A stretch of DNA of 64,000 bases from Siccirubricoccus phaeus (GCF_008360935.1 NZ_SRXO01000020.1:47703-111702), one strand, 5' to 3'. Counted from the first letter of the stretch, positions 54,993-64,000 are shown. The notes: generated by a model from the letters alone, not told the origin. Numbers and translations are program-made.

Positions 54993-56578
54993 CCAACCTC
55001 CCTGATCGGCGCTCGGGCAGCGAGCGCAAAGAATGGGTCCAGGCTGTCGAACCGGAAGGCGTCCAGCGAGAGGCCATTGGCGTCCCGCAGCCGCAGCGAT
55101 GAGAGATCAAGATCGATCCATGGCAGCAGGTAGTAGTCGGTGACACTGGTCTCACCGGGAGCGAGCCGCACTGCGATGGTGATGTCTGGCGTCAGCCCTT
55201 CATCCAGCCGGATCAGCCAGCGCCGCGCGCCACTCTGAGCCGTACGGCAGCGCGACAGCACGATTGCGGCGGTGAACTCGCCGTTTACGGTGAGCAGATC
55301 GGTCTCCGGGTCCTGCGAAACGGTGCCACCGATTTGCTCGATGCCGGCGATGACCTGCGCGACCAAGGCGGGATGCAATTCGCGAGTGGCCCGGTTGGCA
55401 TCCAGGAACGCGAAGTCCCGATCCGGCGCGTAGCCGATCAGCTGGTAGGCTCGAATAAGGCCCTTGAACCGCTGGGCATAGGCACTGCTCGATGGCGAAT
55501 CCTCGGCCTCGTCGATGAGGATGCCGGAGAGGCGTCCGTGGGCTGCCAGGATACGGCGCAGGGCATCCAGCATCTCTTCATCGGTGAGTTTGCGGGAACG
55601 CTCCCGAATAATGACCCGCGCGGCTTCGAACAGTAGCCGATCGACGGCAGCCGGAAAGGCGCCGTCGCGCCGGATCCACATCTCGCGCGCATTCGATCGA
55701 CGCTTCTCATGAAGCTTGCAGGAGACGCGGTTCCAGACGTTGTCTCCGACATACTTCTCGTTGATCAGGATCTGGTGGACCGTGCCGCGTGACCAAGGGT
55801 TGCCAGCCTCATTTGCGATGCCCCGCTCATTTAGAAGGCGCGCGATCTCCCCCTCGTTTCGCCCGTCCTCGACGAAGGTGCGGTAGATCCACCGCACCGT
55901 CTCGACTTCCTCGGCCGGGCCGAGCGTGAGGACGACACGATCGGTCTGTATGCTCTTGTGCTCGCCCCGTTCCAGTTCACCTTTCGGGGTGCCGCCACCA
56001 TCGACCAGTGACCTCCGGAGCCCGAAGCCGGCCTGGCCACCCTGGCGGAAGCCGAGCTCGATGAGGCGGCATTGCCCGATGAAGACCTTGCTCGCCAGTT
56101 CGCGGCTGTACTCCCGCGACATGGTCCGCTTGATGTTCTTGAAGATCTCGGAAGCGACGCTGCCATCGTTCTCGAAGGGCTCTGCGCAGTAGATCACCCG
56201 GACGCCGGCGCGCTTGCACTTGTATTCGTAGTAGGCGCTTTCGTCCGTGTCCTGGAAGCGGCCCCACCGGCTGACGTCATAGACGAGGATGAGGGTAAAG
56301 TCCGCCCGGCCTGATTCGACATCGGCCAGGAGCCGTTTCATCGCGTCGCGCCCGGCGATGGTCAGACCGCTCTTTCCGTGGTCGGCGTAGGTCCGGACGA
56401 TCTCGATGTTGTGGCTCTTCGCGTAGTCGCGGATCGCGTCAGCCTGGTTCTCCGTCGAGTAGCGCTGATGGTCGGTCGACATCCGCACATACTCGGCCGC
56501 GCGGATCTTTGGCTCGGGCGCAGGTTCGTCGCCTCCGCTGGTACCTGCTGGTTCGACCAATGCTCCATCCCTTCGCAT
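54989..56578 (-). CDS. Large serine recombinase
   Basis: A 529-residue recombinase from ATG 56578. The resolvase domain has YVRMSTDHQRYSTENQ (catalytic Ser34), then YDVSRWGRFQDTDES and the DGSVASEIFKNIKRTMSREY segment. A recombinase domain follows (GRNEGEIARLLNERGIANEA, GNPWSRGTVHQILINEKYVG). The C-terminal region has a long DNA-binding part without the usual Cys4 zinc ribbon that I can see. The open frame extends to 56713, but the upstream part (CSFVACMRRDG) is less likely to be translated. It could mobilise the element or act on the inverted repeats of the phage region; this is inference. Confidence 0.85.
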   Translation of the reverse strand: MRRDGALVEPAGTSGGDEPAPEPKIRAAEYVRMSTDHQRYSTENQADAIRDYAKSHNIEIVRTYADHGKSGLTIAGRDAMKRLLADVESGRADFTLILVYDVSRWGRFQDTDESAYYEYKCKRAGVRVIYCAEPFENDGSVASEIFKNIKRTMSREYSRELASKVFIGQCRLIELGFRQGGQAGFGLRRSLVDGGGTPKGELERGEHKSIQTDRVVLTLGPAEEVETVRWIYRTFVEDGRNEGEIARLLNERGIANEAGNPWSRGTVHQILINEKYVGDNVWNRVSCKLHEKRRSNAREMWIRRDGAFPAAVDRLLFEAARVIIRERSRKLTDEEMLDALRRILAAHGRLSGILIDEAEDSPSSSAYAQRFKGLIRAYQLIGYAPDRDFAFLDANRATRELHPALVAQVIAGIEQIGGTVSQDPETDLLTVNGEFTAAIVLSRCRTAQSGARRWLIRLDEGLTPDITIAVRLAPGETSVTDYYLLPWIDLDLSSLRLRDANGLSLDAFRFDSLDPFFALAARAPIREVG

Positions 56579-56683
56579 GCAGGCCACGAAGGAACACAAC
56601 AGCATCGTCACGTCGCGACATTCCGGGCGGGCGGTCGAGCGCGTTGCACCTTCGCTCCCATCATACCGGGAGCGGAATCGGCT

Positions 56684-57055
56684 GTGCGGACGAAGAAGGG
56701 CAACTTGTTGCACTCGAAGGGCAAGAAGTTGCCCTTCTTGGATGTGGAGACGCAGGCGCCAATCGGCTATGCGCGCGCGATCGCTGAGGCGCTGCGGCAG
56801 GAGATGAACGCGGATGGTGTGTCAGCGAAGACCATCATGCGTTGGACGGGAGCCAGCGAGCGTGCGGTGAAGGGATGGATCGGCGGAAAGCCCGGTCCGC
56901 GCGGCGAACATCTCATCGCCCTGATGGCTGAGTCCGATGCCGTCTTCCTCGCCATGCTGCGCCTCGCGCGGCGCGATCGCTCCGGGCATTCGCCGGATCT
57001 CGACGCGGTCAGGGAGCATCTTCGGCGGGCTTTGTCAGCACTGCCGCCTGGATAG
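56684..57055 (+). CDS. Small HTH DNA-binding protein
   Basis: A 123-residue protein from GTG 56684, behind GGAGCGGAATC, divergent from the recombinase. The middle has an HTH-like segment (DGVSAKTIMRWTGASERAVK, GWIGGKPGPRGEHLIALMAE) similar to short phage or element regulators. The first codons lie across a 14-bp inverted repeat (56693-56739), which suggests control at that site. It could be the repressor of the recombinase operon. The start is uncertain: GTG 56742 would place the inverted repeat in the leader. Confidence 0.6.
   Translation: MRTKKGNLLHSKGKKLPFLDVETQAPIGYARAIAEALRQEMNADGVSAKTIMRWTGASERAVKGWIGGKPGPRGEHLIALMAESDAVFLAMLRLARRDRSGHSPDLDAVREHLRRALSALPPG
56693..56739 (+). promoter_or_regulatory. 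14-bp inverted repeat at the start of the HTH gene
   Basis: AAGAAGGGCAACTT (56693-56706) and AAGTTGCCCTTCTT (56726-56739) are perfect reverse complements 19 nt apart. It may be an operator, a recombinase site or an mRNA hairpin next to the start codon. Confidence 0.7.
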
Positions 57056-57119
57056 CGACGGTTGGGCACCCGGGGAATCGCGTTGCCTCCGGGCACCTCG
57101 GCTCGGATTGCTGCACTAC

Positions 57120-57148
57120 TTGCCAATCGGAAGCCAATTGCGTTCTAT
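57120..57148 (+). promoter_or_regulatory. Candidate promoter of the helicase-nuclease gene
   Basis: TTGCCA (57120-57125) is a fair -35 box, and TTCTAT (57143-57148), 17 nt on, is a weak -10 in a clearly AT-richer stretch. It is 77 nt before the ATG at 57225. By-eye match only. Confidence 0.3.
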
Positions 57149-57224
57149 ACGAGATTGCAATTTTCGGCCCAACAATGAAGACGGCTAAGTTGCAATAGAT
57201 ACTGCGCAGCTGCCCGGAGCTTGA

Positions 57225-60200
57225 ATGACGCTGGACCAAGGCACCCAAGCGACAGAAGAAGCCGCGACGCCTGTCAGCACGGAAAGTGGCCTTGTCGACA
57301 GCTCGGAGATTCAGCTGTCGGCACGGCTCCAAGGTGCCGTCAACGTCGCGCTCTGGGCCAATCATGTCCCGGTGCTTTCAGAACTCACCCTCTTCAACGA
57401 TACGGAAGAACGCCTCGGCGAAATCGTCGTGGAGGTCGTCAGCACCCCTCCGGCCATCCTGCCCCGCAGTTGGCGGCTCGCGGAGGTCGGGCCCGGCCAG
57501 ATGCGGGTGATGGACGATCTCGACCTGAAGCTGGATGGCGCTTGGCTTGGTGGCCTGACCGAAGGTATCCGCGGCAGCGTCTCCTTCACAGCGCGATCCG
57601 GCGAACGGTGCGTTGCCGAGGTGACGCAGGATGTGCGCTTCTTGGCGCACAACGAATGGGGCGGGAACGGCAGCATCCCCGACCTGCTGGCTGCATTCGT
57701 GGAACCCAACGACCCCGCCGTCGCGACAATCCTCCGGAAGGCTTCGGACCTGCTTCGCGCGCAGGGAAAGCCTGACGGCCTTGAAGGCTACCAGGCGACG
57801 TCGAAGCAGCGCCTATGGGAACAGGCTGCCGCCGTGTGGAGTGCCGTCTGCTCGCTTGACATTCGCTACGTCAACCCACCGCCTTCCTTCGAGGTCGAAG
57901 GGCAGCGCGTCCGCCCGCCGCGCCAGATCATGGAGGAACGTCTTGGCACATGCCTCGACTTGACGGTCCTCTTCGCCGCCTGCCTGGAACACGCTGGCTT
58001 CCGGCCGCTCATCGTGCTGACCAGGGGGCATGCCTTTGCCGGTGTGTGGCTCTCGAAGCATGATTTCGGCGCCTCGGTGGCAGATGATGCGCCAAGCCTT
58101 CGGACGCGCCTCGCGCTGAACGACGTCCTGCTGTTCGAGACGACGCTCTGCACCCAGGCCCCGGCGCCGGGCTTCAAACGGGCTTGTTCCGCGGGAGCCG
58201 AAAAGGTCGCAGCCGGGCGAGACGAGGAGTTCGAAGGCGTCATCGACGTGCATCGGGCGCGACAGCGGCGCATCCGTCCGCTCGGCGCGCCGTCCGGCGG
58301 ATACAGCCGGGGCGGCACCGGGGCCGTCGGCGAGGATGCGCCCATCGAGGTCGGCCCACCACCGATCGAGGACGCGCCTCCTCTGCGCGATGACGATGAG
58401 CCGGAGCCCGAGCCACCGCCGGCAACCGCCGCAGATCGGCTGGCGCGCTGGCGCAAGCGGCTGCTCGATCTCTCCGGGCGGAACCGGCTGTTGAACCTCC
58501 GGCTCGGCGGCAGGCAGACCGTCGCGATCGATTGTCACGATCCGGCCAGGCTGGAGGATATGCTGGCCGACATGCGTGGCAGCGCGAAGCCGCCGCCGAT
58601 CCGGTTCCGCCCCTGGCCCGATCTGATGGCCGGTGGCGATCCCCGCAGCGCCCGGCTGCATCGGGATCGCCTGAACGAGGAAGCGAACCAGGCTTTTGCC
58701 CGGGATTCGCTGACGAAGCGCGAACTGTTGGTGGCGTTGGAGGGGGAGAAGCTCCAGGCCAACCTGACGGAGGTGTTCCGGACGGCCCGGGCATCGCAGC
58801 AGGAGGGTGGTTCCAACACCCTCTATCTGACGATCGGCGCCCTGCTCTGGAAGCCGAAGGGAAAGGAGAAGCCCTATCGTGCGCCGCTGATCCTCGTGCC
58901 CGTGGTACTTGAACGCCCGAGCGTGAAGTCGGGCTTCCAGCTCCGCGCCCATGACGACGAGACTCGCATCAACGCCACGCTGCTCGAAATGCTGAAGCAG
59001 GAATACGGCGTTCGAATGCCGGAGCTCGAAGCGGTCCCAGAGGATGGTTCGGGGTTGGACGTCCCGGCGATTCTGGACGCTTTTCGGCGCAAGGTCCGGG
59101 AGATCCCGGGATGGGAGGTGACTGACGAGGTCGCGCTGACCAATCTGTCCTTCACCAAATATCTCATGTGGAAGGATTTGGCCGATCGCGCCGATGCTCT
59201 GCGCGAGAGCGAGGTGGCGCGCCGGCTCATGGACGGCCCGTCCGATGGCATCCCAGGGCCAGACGACGCCGTCACGGGCAGCAGCCCCACCAACGCGACA
59301 GGCCATGCCGGCGCTGCTCTCGACGACGATCCGGGTCTCCTCGGGCTTGCCTGCCCGATGGAGGCGGACAGTTCGCAGCTTCGCGCTGTGGCAGCCGCCG
59401 CGCGTGGCGAGAGCTATGTCCTCATCGGCCCGCCCGGGACGGGCAAGAGCCAGACCATCACCAACATCATAGCGAACGCGCTCGCCCAGGGCAGAAGCGT
59501 GCTGTTCGTGGCCGAGAAGCGCGCGGCGCTGGAGGTCGTCCAACGTCGCTTGCGCCAGGTTGGCCTCGATGATTTCTGCCTGGATCTGTTCTCGTCCAAG
59601 GCCTCCAAGATGGCCGTGCTGGAGCAGTTGAACCGTGCCCAGCAGGCCCGCGAGGCCTTCGATCACGCGGCCTGGGCCTCCGCGGGCCAAGAGGCGGCGG
59701 CCCTGCGCGCGGAACTCAATGGCTATGTCCGCGAATTGCATCGGAAGGGGCGCAACGGCTGGACGCCCTATCGGGCTATCGGCGTCATGCTTCGTGCCGA
59801 GACCGGCGGCGTGCCGGAAGTCGCGCTGTCATGGCCGTCTGCCGACTCGCATGATGCAGGCGATTACCAGCGCCTCATAGAAGCGATTGAGGATGCGGCC
59901 GCAACGCGGGCCAGACTTGGCGAGACGGGAACCTGCGCGGCTCTCGCCGGAATAGGCGCCACCGAATGGTCCCCGACCTGGCAGGCCAATCTCGTCGAGG
60001 CAGCGCGGCGCGCCGTCTCGGCGCTCGGCCGCCTTCAGGGAGCCTTGCCGGGCACGCTGCGCGCCCTGGCTCTGCCAGTTGACACGCCGCTGACGCGCCA
60101 GGTCGTGGAGAGGATCGACAACTTAGCCAGTCTACTCCTAGACCCGGCAGCGCCGGATGCGGCCTGGGCGCTGGGTGAGGCAGCGCGGGAAGCGCGAGGC

Positions 60201-62987
60201 GCGCTGCAGGCCGCGTCGGCGATTGCCCGCGACCATGGCGATCTGGCCCGGGGACTCGATGCGGAATGGAACGCCTCGGTCACTACCCTTCCGCTGCAGG
60301 CGATGCTGCTGGAGTGGCGGGATGCCGGTGGTCGGTGGTGGCTGAAGCGCCGGTCTGGCCAGAAGGCGATCCGCGAGAGGCTCGCTGCTACCGCCAGCCG
60401 CGTGCCGGAGGACCCCTCCCGTGATCTTGAGCGGCTGATCGCCATGCAGGCGAAGGCCACCGAACTCGTCCCCCATGCCGCGCTTCTGGAACCGCTGCTT
60501 GGCCGACGGTGGCGCGGCCTGCAATCGGATTTCGCTGGGATCGAGGCATCGCTCGATCGGGGCATGGCCATCAGGTCAGCCGTGGCCGGCTGTGCCGCGG
60601 ATCCCGCCGCGCTCCTGGCGCTCCGGGACCATATCCGCAGGCTGCTGACGGAGGGCGCCGATCTGCTCGGGGAGGCTGGCGCCGTGACCGTGCCGATCCG
60701 GCTCCTGACCAAGGCAATGGCCGAGGTGAAGTCCACCCTCGCCGCGCTGGCGCCGCTGTGTGGAGGCGACCCGGCACTGGTCGTGGTCGATGGGGAGACA
60801 GATTGGGCCGGAGCGCTCAGGTCTCACCTTGCCGGTTGGGGCGAGAGCGCCGCACATCTGCGTGACTGGTGTGCTTGGCGCGGCGTGGTCCAGCGCGCCG
60901 AAAGCCTCGGCCTTTCCCCGCTTCTTGCAACCATGGAAAACGGCATGCTGGCCCCTGCCGATGCCGGCCGGGTATTCGAGGCCAACTATGCGCGCTGGTG
61001 GATCACGGTCGCCGCGGATGATCTTCCGCGGCTTCGTGGGTTCGTCGCCGCGACACATGAGAAGCGCATCGAGCGGTTCCGTGATCTCGACCAGCGGATG
61101 CTCGATCTCTCCGCCCGTGTGGCCCGGGCGCGCATCACCGAGGCCATGCCTGGCGGTTCCGAGCGCCAGGCCAGCCCGGAATACGCCGTGCTGACGCGGG
61201 AGCTTGCCAAGCGGCAGCGACATCTGCCCGTGCGGCAGCTGATTACGCGCATGCCGCAGGCAATCCGCCGCCTGACACCTTGCCTGATGATGAGCCCACT
61301 GTCGGTCGCGCAGTATCTGCCGGCGGATGCAGCGCAGTTCGATCTGGTCATCTTTGATGAGGCCTCGCAGATCCCGACCTGGGATGCGATCGGTGCCGTC
61401 GGCCGCGGACAGCAGGTGATCGTGGTCGGTGACCCCAAGCAACTGCCGCCGACGCGCTTCTTCGAGCGGGCCATCCCCGACGCATTCGATGGCAGCGGCG
61501 AGGACGGGAAGGTTGAACTCGAAACCGAGGATCTGGAATCCATCCTCGACGAATGCCTCGGTGCCGGCATCCGTAGCGTGGAACTCACCTGGCACTACCG
61601 CAGCCGTCACGAAGGGCTGATCGCCTTCTCAAACCATCAGTATTATGGCGGGCGGCTCGTGACCTTCCCTTCCCCCGTGGTGAAGGACACCGCGGTGTCG
61701 TTTCGTCACGTGGCCGATGGCATCTATGCACGGGCTGGCGCGCGGACCAACCAAGCCGAGGCCCGGGCTGTCGTCGCCGAGGTCGTCGGGCGCCTTCGCC
61801 AGATGGGGGCCGGAGGGCGTGAGCATTCCATCGGTATCGTGACGTTCAACGCCGAGCAGCAGTCGCTGATCGAAAACTTGCTGGACGAGGCACGGCGCGA
61901 CGATCCCTCCCTGGAGCGGTTCTTCTCGGATGACCTGGACGAGCCGGTGCTCGTGAAGAACCTGGAGGGCGTGCAGGGCGAGGAGCGCGACGTCATCATC
62001 TTCTCGCTCACCTACGGCCCTGACGTGACAGGCCGCGTCGCGATGAATTTCGGCCCGCTGAACCAGTCGGGAGGTGAGCGCCGGCTGAATGTCGCGGTGA
62101 CCCGCGCCCGAGAGGCTCTGCTGGTTTTCGGCAGCCTTCGCCCGGAGCACATCGATCTCGCCCGCACATCCGCGACCGGCGTGGCGCATCTGAAGCAGTT
62201 TCTGACTTTTGCTGAGCATGGCGCGAGGGCTTTCGCGACCACATCGACCGGCCCGTTGGGCGACTTCGAGAGCCCGTTCGAGGCAGCCGTGGCCGAACGG
62301 TTGCGCGCGCGAGGTTGGACTGTGCACCCGCAGATCGGCGTGTCCGGCTTCCGCGTAGACCTCGGTATCGTGGACCCCGATGCGCCCGGCGCCTTCCTGG
62401 CGGGGATCGAGTGCGATGGCGCAACCTATCACCGATCTGCATCAGCCCGTGATCGCGACAGGCTCCGTCAGGCCGTGCTGAAAGGTCTTGGCTGGCGTAT
62501 CCAGCGCATCTGGTCGACCGATTGGTGGACCAACGCGGAGCGCGAGACGCACCGTGTCCACCTCATTCTCATCGAACTGCTTGAGGCGAGGCGGAGTGCC
62601 GCGCGCGCCACGACGGAGCGGATGCAGCCCAATGCTGCGGTGACAGTCCAGGAGCCGTATGAAGCCGCTGCGAATGATGCAGAGGACAGAGAGGAGACGG
62701 AGCCGGTCAAGAGCCTATCAGAGGCTGCGGCGGACGAGGCAGCACGAGATGGTAGCGGGACTACCGAGACGATCCGCGCCGTGCCGCAAGAGACGTTGTC
62801 TCAGCTTGATCCAGCGAAGTTCTACGAAGACGACTACCGCATTCGCCTCGCTTCGCTCGTTGAGGTGCTCCTTGCCGCAGATCCGGGCCATGCGGCGGAT
62901 AGGACTTCAGCATCTCGAGAAACCACAAGACGAGCGTGTCCGCAGGCTCGAAGACGAACTTTATCGGGCGCGGCGCGACATCATTGA
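57225..62987 (+). CDS. Giant DUF4011-type SF1 helicase-nuclease with transglutaminase-like domain
   Basis: A 1920-residue protein. After a beta-rich N-terminus, residues ~240-275 (LGTCLDLTVLFAACLEHAGF, LTRGHAFAGVWL) match a transglutaminase-like core with Cys and His. DUF4011 follows (WRKRLLDLSGRNRLLNLRLG, near 405), then a superfamily 1 helicase: GPPGTGKSQT near 737, FDEASQIPTWDAIG near 1377, VVGDPKQLPPT, and QGEERDVIIFSLTYG. A Vsr/DUF559-type nuclease sits near 1710 (VDLGIVDP, GIECDGATYHRSASARDRDR). It resembles COG1112 helicases of defence islands. The end, after LVEVLLAADPGHA, leaves the expected DUF3320-like pattern, so the C-terminus may be truncated. Confidence 0.8.
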   Translation: MTLDQGTQATEEAATPVSTESGLVDSSEIQLSARLQGAVNVALWANHVPVLSELTLFNDTEERLGEIVVEVVSTPPAILPRSWRLAEVGPGQMRVMDDLDLKLDGAWLGGLTEGIRGSVSFTARSGERCVAEVTQDVRFLAHNEWGGNGSIPDLLAAFVEPNDPAVATILRKASDLLRAQGKPDGLEGYQATSKQRLWEQAAAVWSAVCSLDIRYVNPPPSFEVEGQRVRPPRQIMEERLGTCLDLTVLFAACLEHAGFRPLIVLTRGHAFAGVWLSKHDFGASVADDAPSLRTRLALNDVLLFETTLCTQAPAPGFKRACSAGAEKVAAGRDEEFEGVIDVHRARQRRIRPLGAPSGGYSRGGTGAVGEDAPIEVGPPPIEDAPPLRDDDEPEPEPPPATAADRLARWRKRLLDLSGRNRLLNLRLGGRQTVAIDCHDPARLEDMLADMRGSAKPPPIRFRPWPDLMAGGDPRSARLHRDRLNEEANQAFARDSLTKRELLVALEGEKLQANLTEVFRTARASQQEGGSNTLYLTIGALLWKPKGKEKPYRAPLILVPVVLERPSVKSGFQLRAHDDETRINATLLEMLKQEYGVRMPELEAVPEDGSGLDVPAILDAFRRKVREIPGWEVTDEVALTNLSFTKYLMWKDLADRADALRESEVARRLMDGPSDGIPGPDDAVTGSSPTNATGHAGAALDDDPGLLGLACPMEADSSQLRAVAAAARGESYVLIGPPGTGKSQTITNIIANALAQGRSVLFVAEKRAALEVVQRRLRQVGLDDFCLDLFSSKASKMAVLEQLNRAQQAREAFDHAAWASAGQEAAALRAELNGYVRELHRKGRNGWTPYRAIGVMLRAETGGVPEVALSWPSADSHDAGDYQRLIEAIEDAAATRARLGETGTCAALAGIGATEWSPTWQANLVEAARRAVSALGRLQGALPGTLRALALPVDTPLTRQVVERIDNLASLLLDPAAPDAAWALGEAAREARGALQAASAIARDHGDLARGLDAEWNASVTTLPLQAMLLEWRDAGGRWWLKRRSGQKAIRERLAATASRVPEDPSRDLERLIAMQAKATELVPHAALLEPLLGRRWRGLQSDFAGIEASLDRGMAIRSAVAGCAADPAALLALRDHIRRLLTEGADLLGEAGAVTVPIRLLTKAMAEVKSTLAALAPLCGGDPALVVVDGETDWAGALRSHLAGWGESAAHLRDWCAWRGVVQRAESLGLSPLLATMENGMLAPADAGRVFEANYARWWITVAADDLPRLRGFVAATHEKRIERFRDLDQRMLDLSARVARARITEAMPGGSERQASPEYAVLTRELAKRQRHLPVRQLITRMPQAIRRLTPCLMMSPLSVAQYLPADAAQFDLVIFDEASQIPTWDAIGAVGRGQQVIVVGDPKQLPPTRFFERAIPDAFDGSGEDGKVELETEDLESILDECLGAGIRSVELTWHYRSRHEGLIAFSNHQYYGGRLVTFPSPVVKDTAVSFRHVADGIYARAGARTNQAEARAVVAEVVGRLRQMGAGGREHSIGIVTFNAEQQSLIENLLDEARRDDPSLERFFSDDLDEPVLVKNLEGVQGEERDVIIFSLTYGPDVTGRVAMNFGPLNQSGGERRLNVAVTRAREALLVFGSLRPEHIDLARTSATGVAHLKQFLTFAEHGARAFATTSTGPLGDFESPFEAAVAERLRARGWTVHPQIGVSGFRVDLGIVDPDAPGAFLAGIECDGATYHRSASARDRDRLRQAVLKGLGWRIQRIWSTDWWTNAERETHRVHLILIELLEARRSAARATTERMQPNAAVTVQEPYEAAANDAEDREETEPVKSLSEAAADEAARDGSGTTETIRAVPQETLSQLDPAKFYEDDYRIRLASLVEVLLAADPGHAADRTSASRETTRRACPQARRRTLSGAARHH

Positions 62988-63738
62988 GCTCATGCCGGAC
63001 GCAATCGCCGCTCTCATGCGCGACTATCACGCGTGTCGGACGCGCGAAGACCACTACGCCTGGGAAAAGCGGGTCGTCGAGGCGGCGATCGACTTGGCCG
63101 AACCAGATCCGGTGGCTTCACATTGGCAGCCACGGGCACGCTGTCCCCTATGTCGCGGAGGTAGTTCGGGCCCCTATGATATCGGCTTCACCATCCCCGA
63201 AGGACTGCGCAGGCACCTAGAAGGATTCGGGAACGTCCGCCAGTGTCCTGGGACGCGGGCCGCTTTCGCCATCGCGCGTGATTCCTTGCAAAGCGACTTC
63301 GTCGAGGCCGATCGGGGTGCCGCCGCGCAGATTGAGCTCCGCCGACGTACCGAACGCGTGTATGATGTTGGTCCGCGAAAGCCGGGGATGCTGCTCGACG
63401 AAGAGATGTGGGGCCGCACGCCGCGTGACGATGCGGCGATGGCCAGCGCAGAAGTTCGTTTGATCGAACTCGGCTTCACGCGCGCGGAGGAAGGGCAGGT
63501 CCTGTCGTTTCGGCTGCAACGGGATGGATTCGAGGTCTGGGCGGATCCACGTGCGGCGAAGCGGCTGGATTTCACGGTGTGTCCGCCAATACGCGGCCGA
63601 GCCCGCCAGCCAGAGGCGAATTTCTTCATCCTGGACAGTTGGCGGCACGGCGTGCCCGCAAAGTTCGAAGAGCGGCTGACGACAGCGATCGAAACGCTCC
63701 GCGCTCGGCAGGGCAGCGGAAAGCTGAAGCGAGCGTGA
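62890..63738 (+). CDS. Uncharacterised zinc-finger-like protein downstream of the helicase
   Basis: ATG 62890 starts a 282-residue frame that overlaps the helicase end by 98 nt. The N-terminal half is helical and charged (LEDELYRARRDIIELMPDAI), with CPLCRGGSS and a later His and Cys (RRHLEGFGNVRQCPGTRAAF) that could form a zinc finger. The C-terminal half (EVRLIELGFTRAEEGQVLSF, FEVWADPRAAKRLDFTVCPP) has no recognised fold. The strong overlap suggests translational coupling, or else a deletion that joined the two genes. I do not recognise the family. A partner role for the helicase is inferred from position only. Confidence 0.6.
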   Translation: MRRIGLQHLEKPQDERVRRLEDELYRARRDIIELMPDAIAALMRDYHACRTREDHYAWEKRVVEAAIDLAEPDPVASHWQPRARCPLCRGGSSGPYDIGFTIPEGLRRHLEGFGNVRQCPGTRAAFAIARDSLQSDFVEADRGAAAQIELRRRTERVYDVGPRKPGMLLDEEMWGRTPRDDAAMASAEVRLIELGFTRAEEGQVLSFRLQRDGFEVWADPRAAKRLDFTVCPPIRGRARQPEANFFILDSWRHGVPAKFEERLTTAIETLRARQGSGKLKRA

Positions 63739-63789
63739 CGCCTGCGGACGTTGCTTCACCTGCCAACGGGAGGCCGACACTGTAAGCCG

Positions 63790-63827
63790 CCAGAGACTTT
63801 CGTTCTCCGGTTCCTACCGCTGCTCCA
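63790..63827 (+). repeat. Putative attachment repeat, copy 2 (38 bp)
   Basis: Direct repeat of 37990-38027 with 31 of 38 identities, the last 12 exact. It lies 51 nt past the zinc-finger gene and marks the apparent right edge of the second island. Bases 63828-63889 hold no gene; CTAG near 63875 could be the end of the adjacent insertion sequence. Confidence 0.55.
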
Positions 63828-63889
63828 TTTTTCAAAGGCTTACATTCTCCGGGGCGCTACGGATAACGCCCTGCTAGAGCATGCTGTGT

Positions 63890-64000
63890 TTAGGCGGAAG
63901 CATATCCTGAGTTGGCGAGATAGTTGGCGCATTCGGTTGGGCTGACGAGGTCGAGGATGGCGCCGACCTTGCGCCAGGTGGTGCCGATAGTTCGCTGCTC
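63890..64000 (-). mobile_element. IS630-family transposase, 3' end (runs off the window)
   Basis: The minus-strand frame ends in RTIGTTWRKVGAILDLVSPT then ECANYLANSGYASA-stop (TAA at 63890-63892). This is the conserved C-terminus of IS630-type DDE transposases (PxECANYxxxxGY). The catalytic part lies beyond base 64000. Only 36 codons are visible, so neither integrity nor the left end can be judged. Confidence 0.8.

Overview
The window is very GC-rich DNA whose gene families and codon use suggest an alphaproteobacterium, probably Acetobacteraceae of the Roseomonas type. This placement rests on recognised protein families only, because no rRNA or other marker gene is present.

Positions 1-20100 look like chromosome. 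A minus-strand trio comes first: a transglutaminase/DUF2126 protein, a circularly permuted ATP-grasp/alpha-E fusion and a second transglutaminase. A plus-strand set of amide-cleaving and related enzymes follows: a cyclase-family hydrolase, an acetamidase/formamidase, an SDR and two tandem amidases. Next is a partly decayed glycan-modification cluster at 13957-18927 (acyltransferase, FkbM and AMP-ligase remnants, then an intact Gfo/Idh oxidoreductase, an acyl carrier protein and a glycosyltransferase fused to a radical-SAM-like domain). This cluster is bracketed by inverted copies of a ~116-bp dispersed repeat. A broken isoquinoline-1-oxidoreductase-like gene pair ends the segment.

A tRNA-Gly gene (20110-20184) is followed by about 43.6 kb of accessory DNA. 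Direct-repeat junctions suggest two islands stacked in tandem. Island 1 (20185-38027) carries a type I restriction system whose M subunit is a chimera with VapE and phage tail sequence. It also carries a phage tail-spike gene and a stress-tolerance block (DegP, PsiE, FtsH, ClpK-like, an NDUFS4-like protein, three Hsp20, HtpX) that resembles the transmissible locus of stress tolerance. Island 2 (38028-63827) begins with a truncated Cap4/DUF4297-like nuclease. It then has a scrambled siphovirus structural region, a toxin-antitoxin pair, a serine recombinase with two ParB-like proteins, and a 1920-residue helicase-nuclease with a zinc-finger partner. An IS630-type transposase runs off the right edge.

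The most striking signals are in the phage region. A segment at 41612-43088, bounded by 12-bp inverted repeats, lies in reverse orientation; flipping it back on paper restores two complete in-frame genes, a 500-residue virion protein and a 687-residue protease-capsid fusion. The tail-assembly-chaperone gene has a textbook programmed -1 frameshift site (GGGAAAC, a 6-nt spacer and an 11-bp stem). Several genes are chimeras of unrelated truncated parts, so the prophage is a mosaic and not an intact virus: no terminase, and portal, tail tube, tape measure and tail hub are all incomplete.
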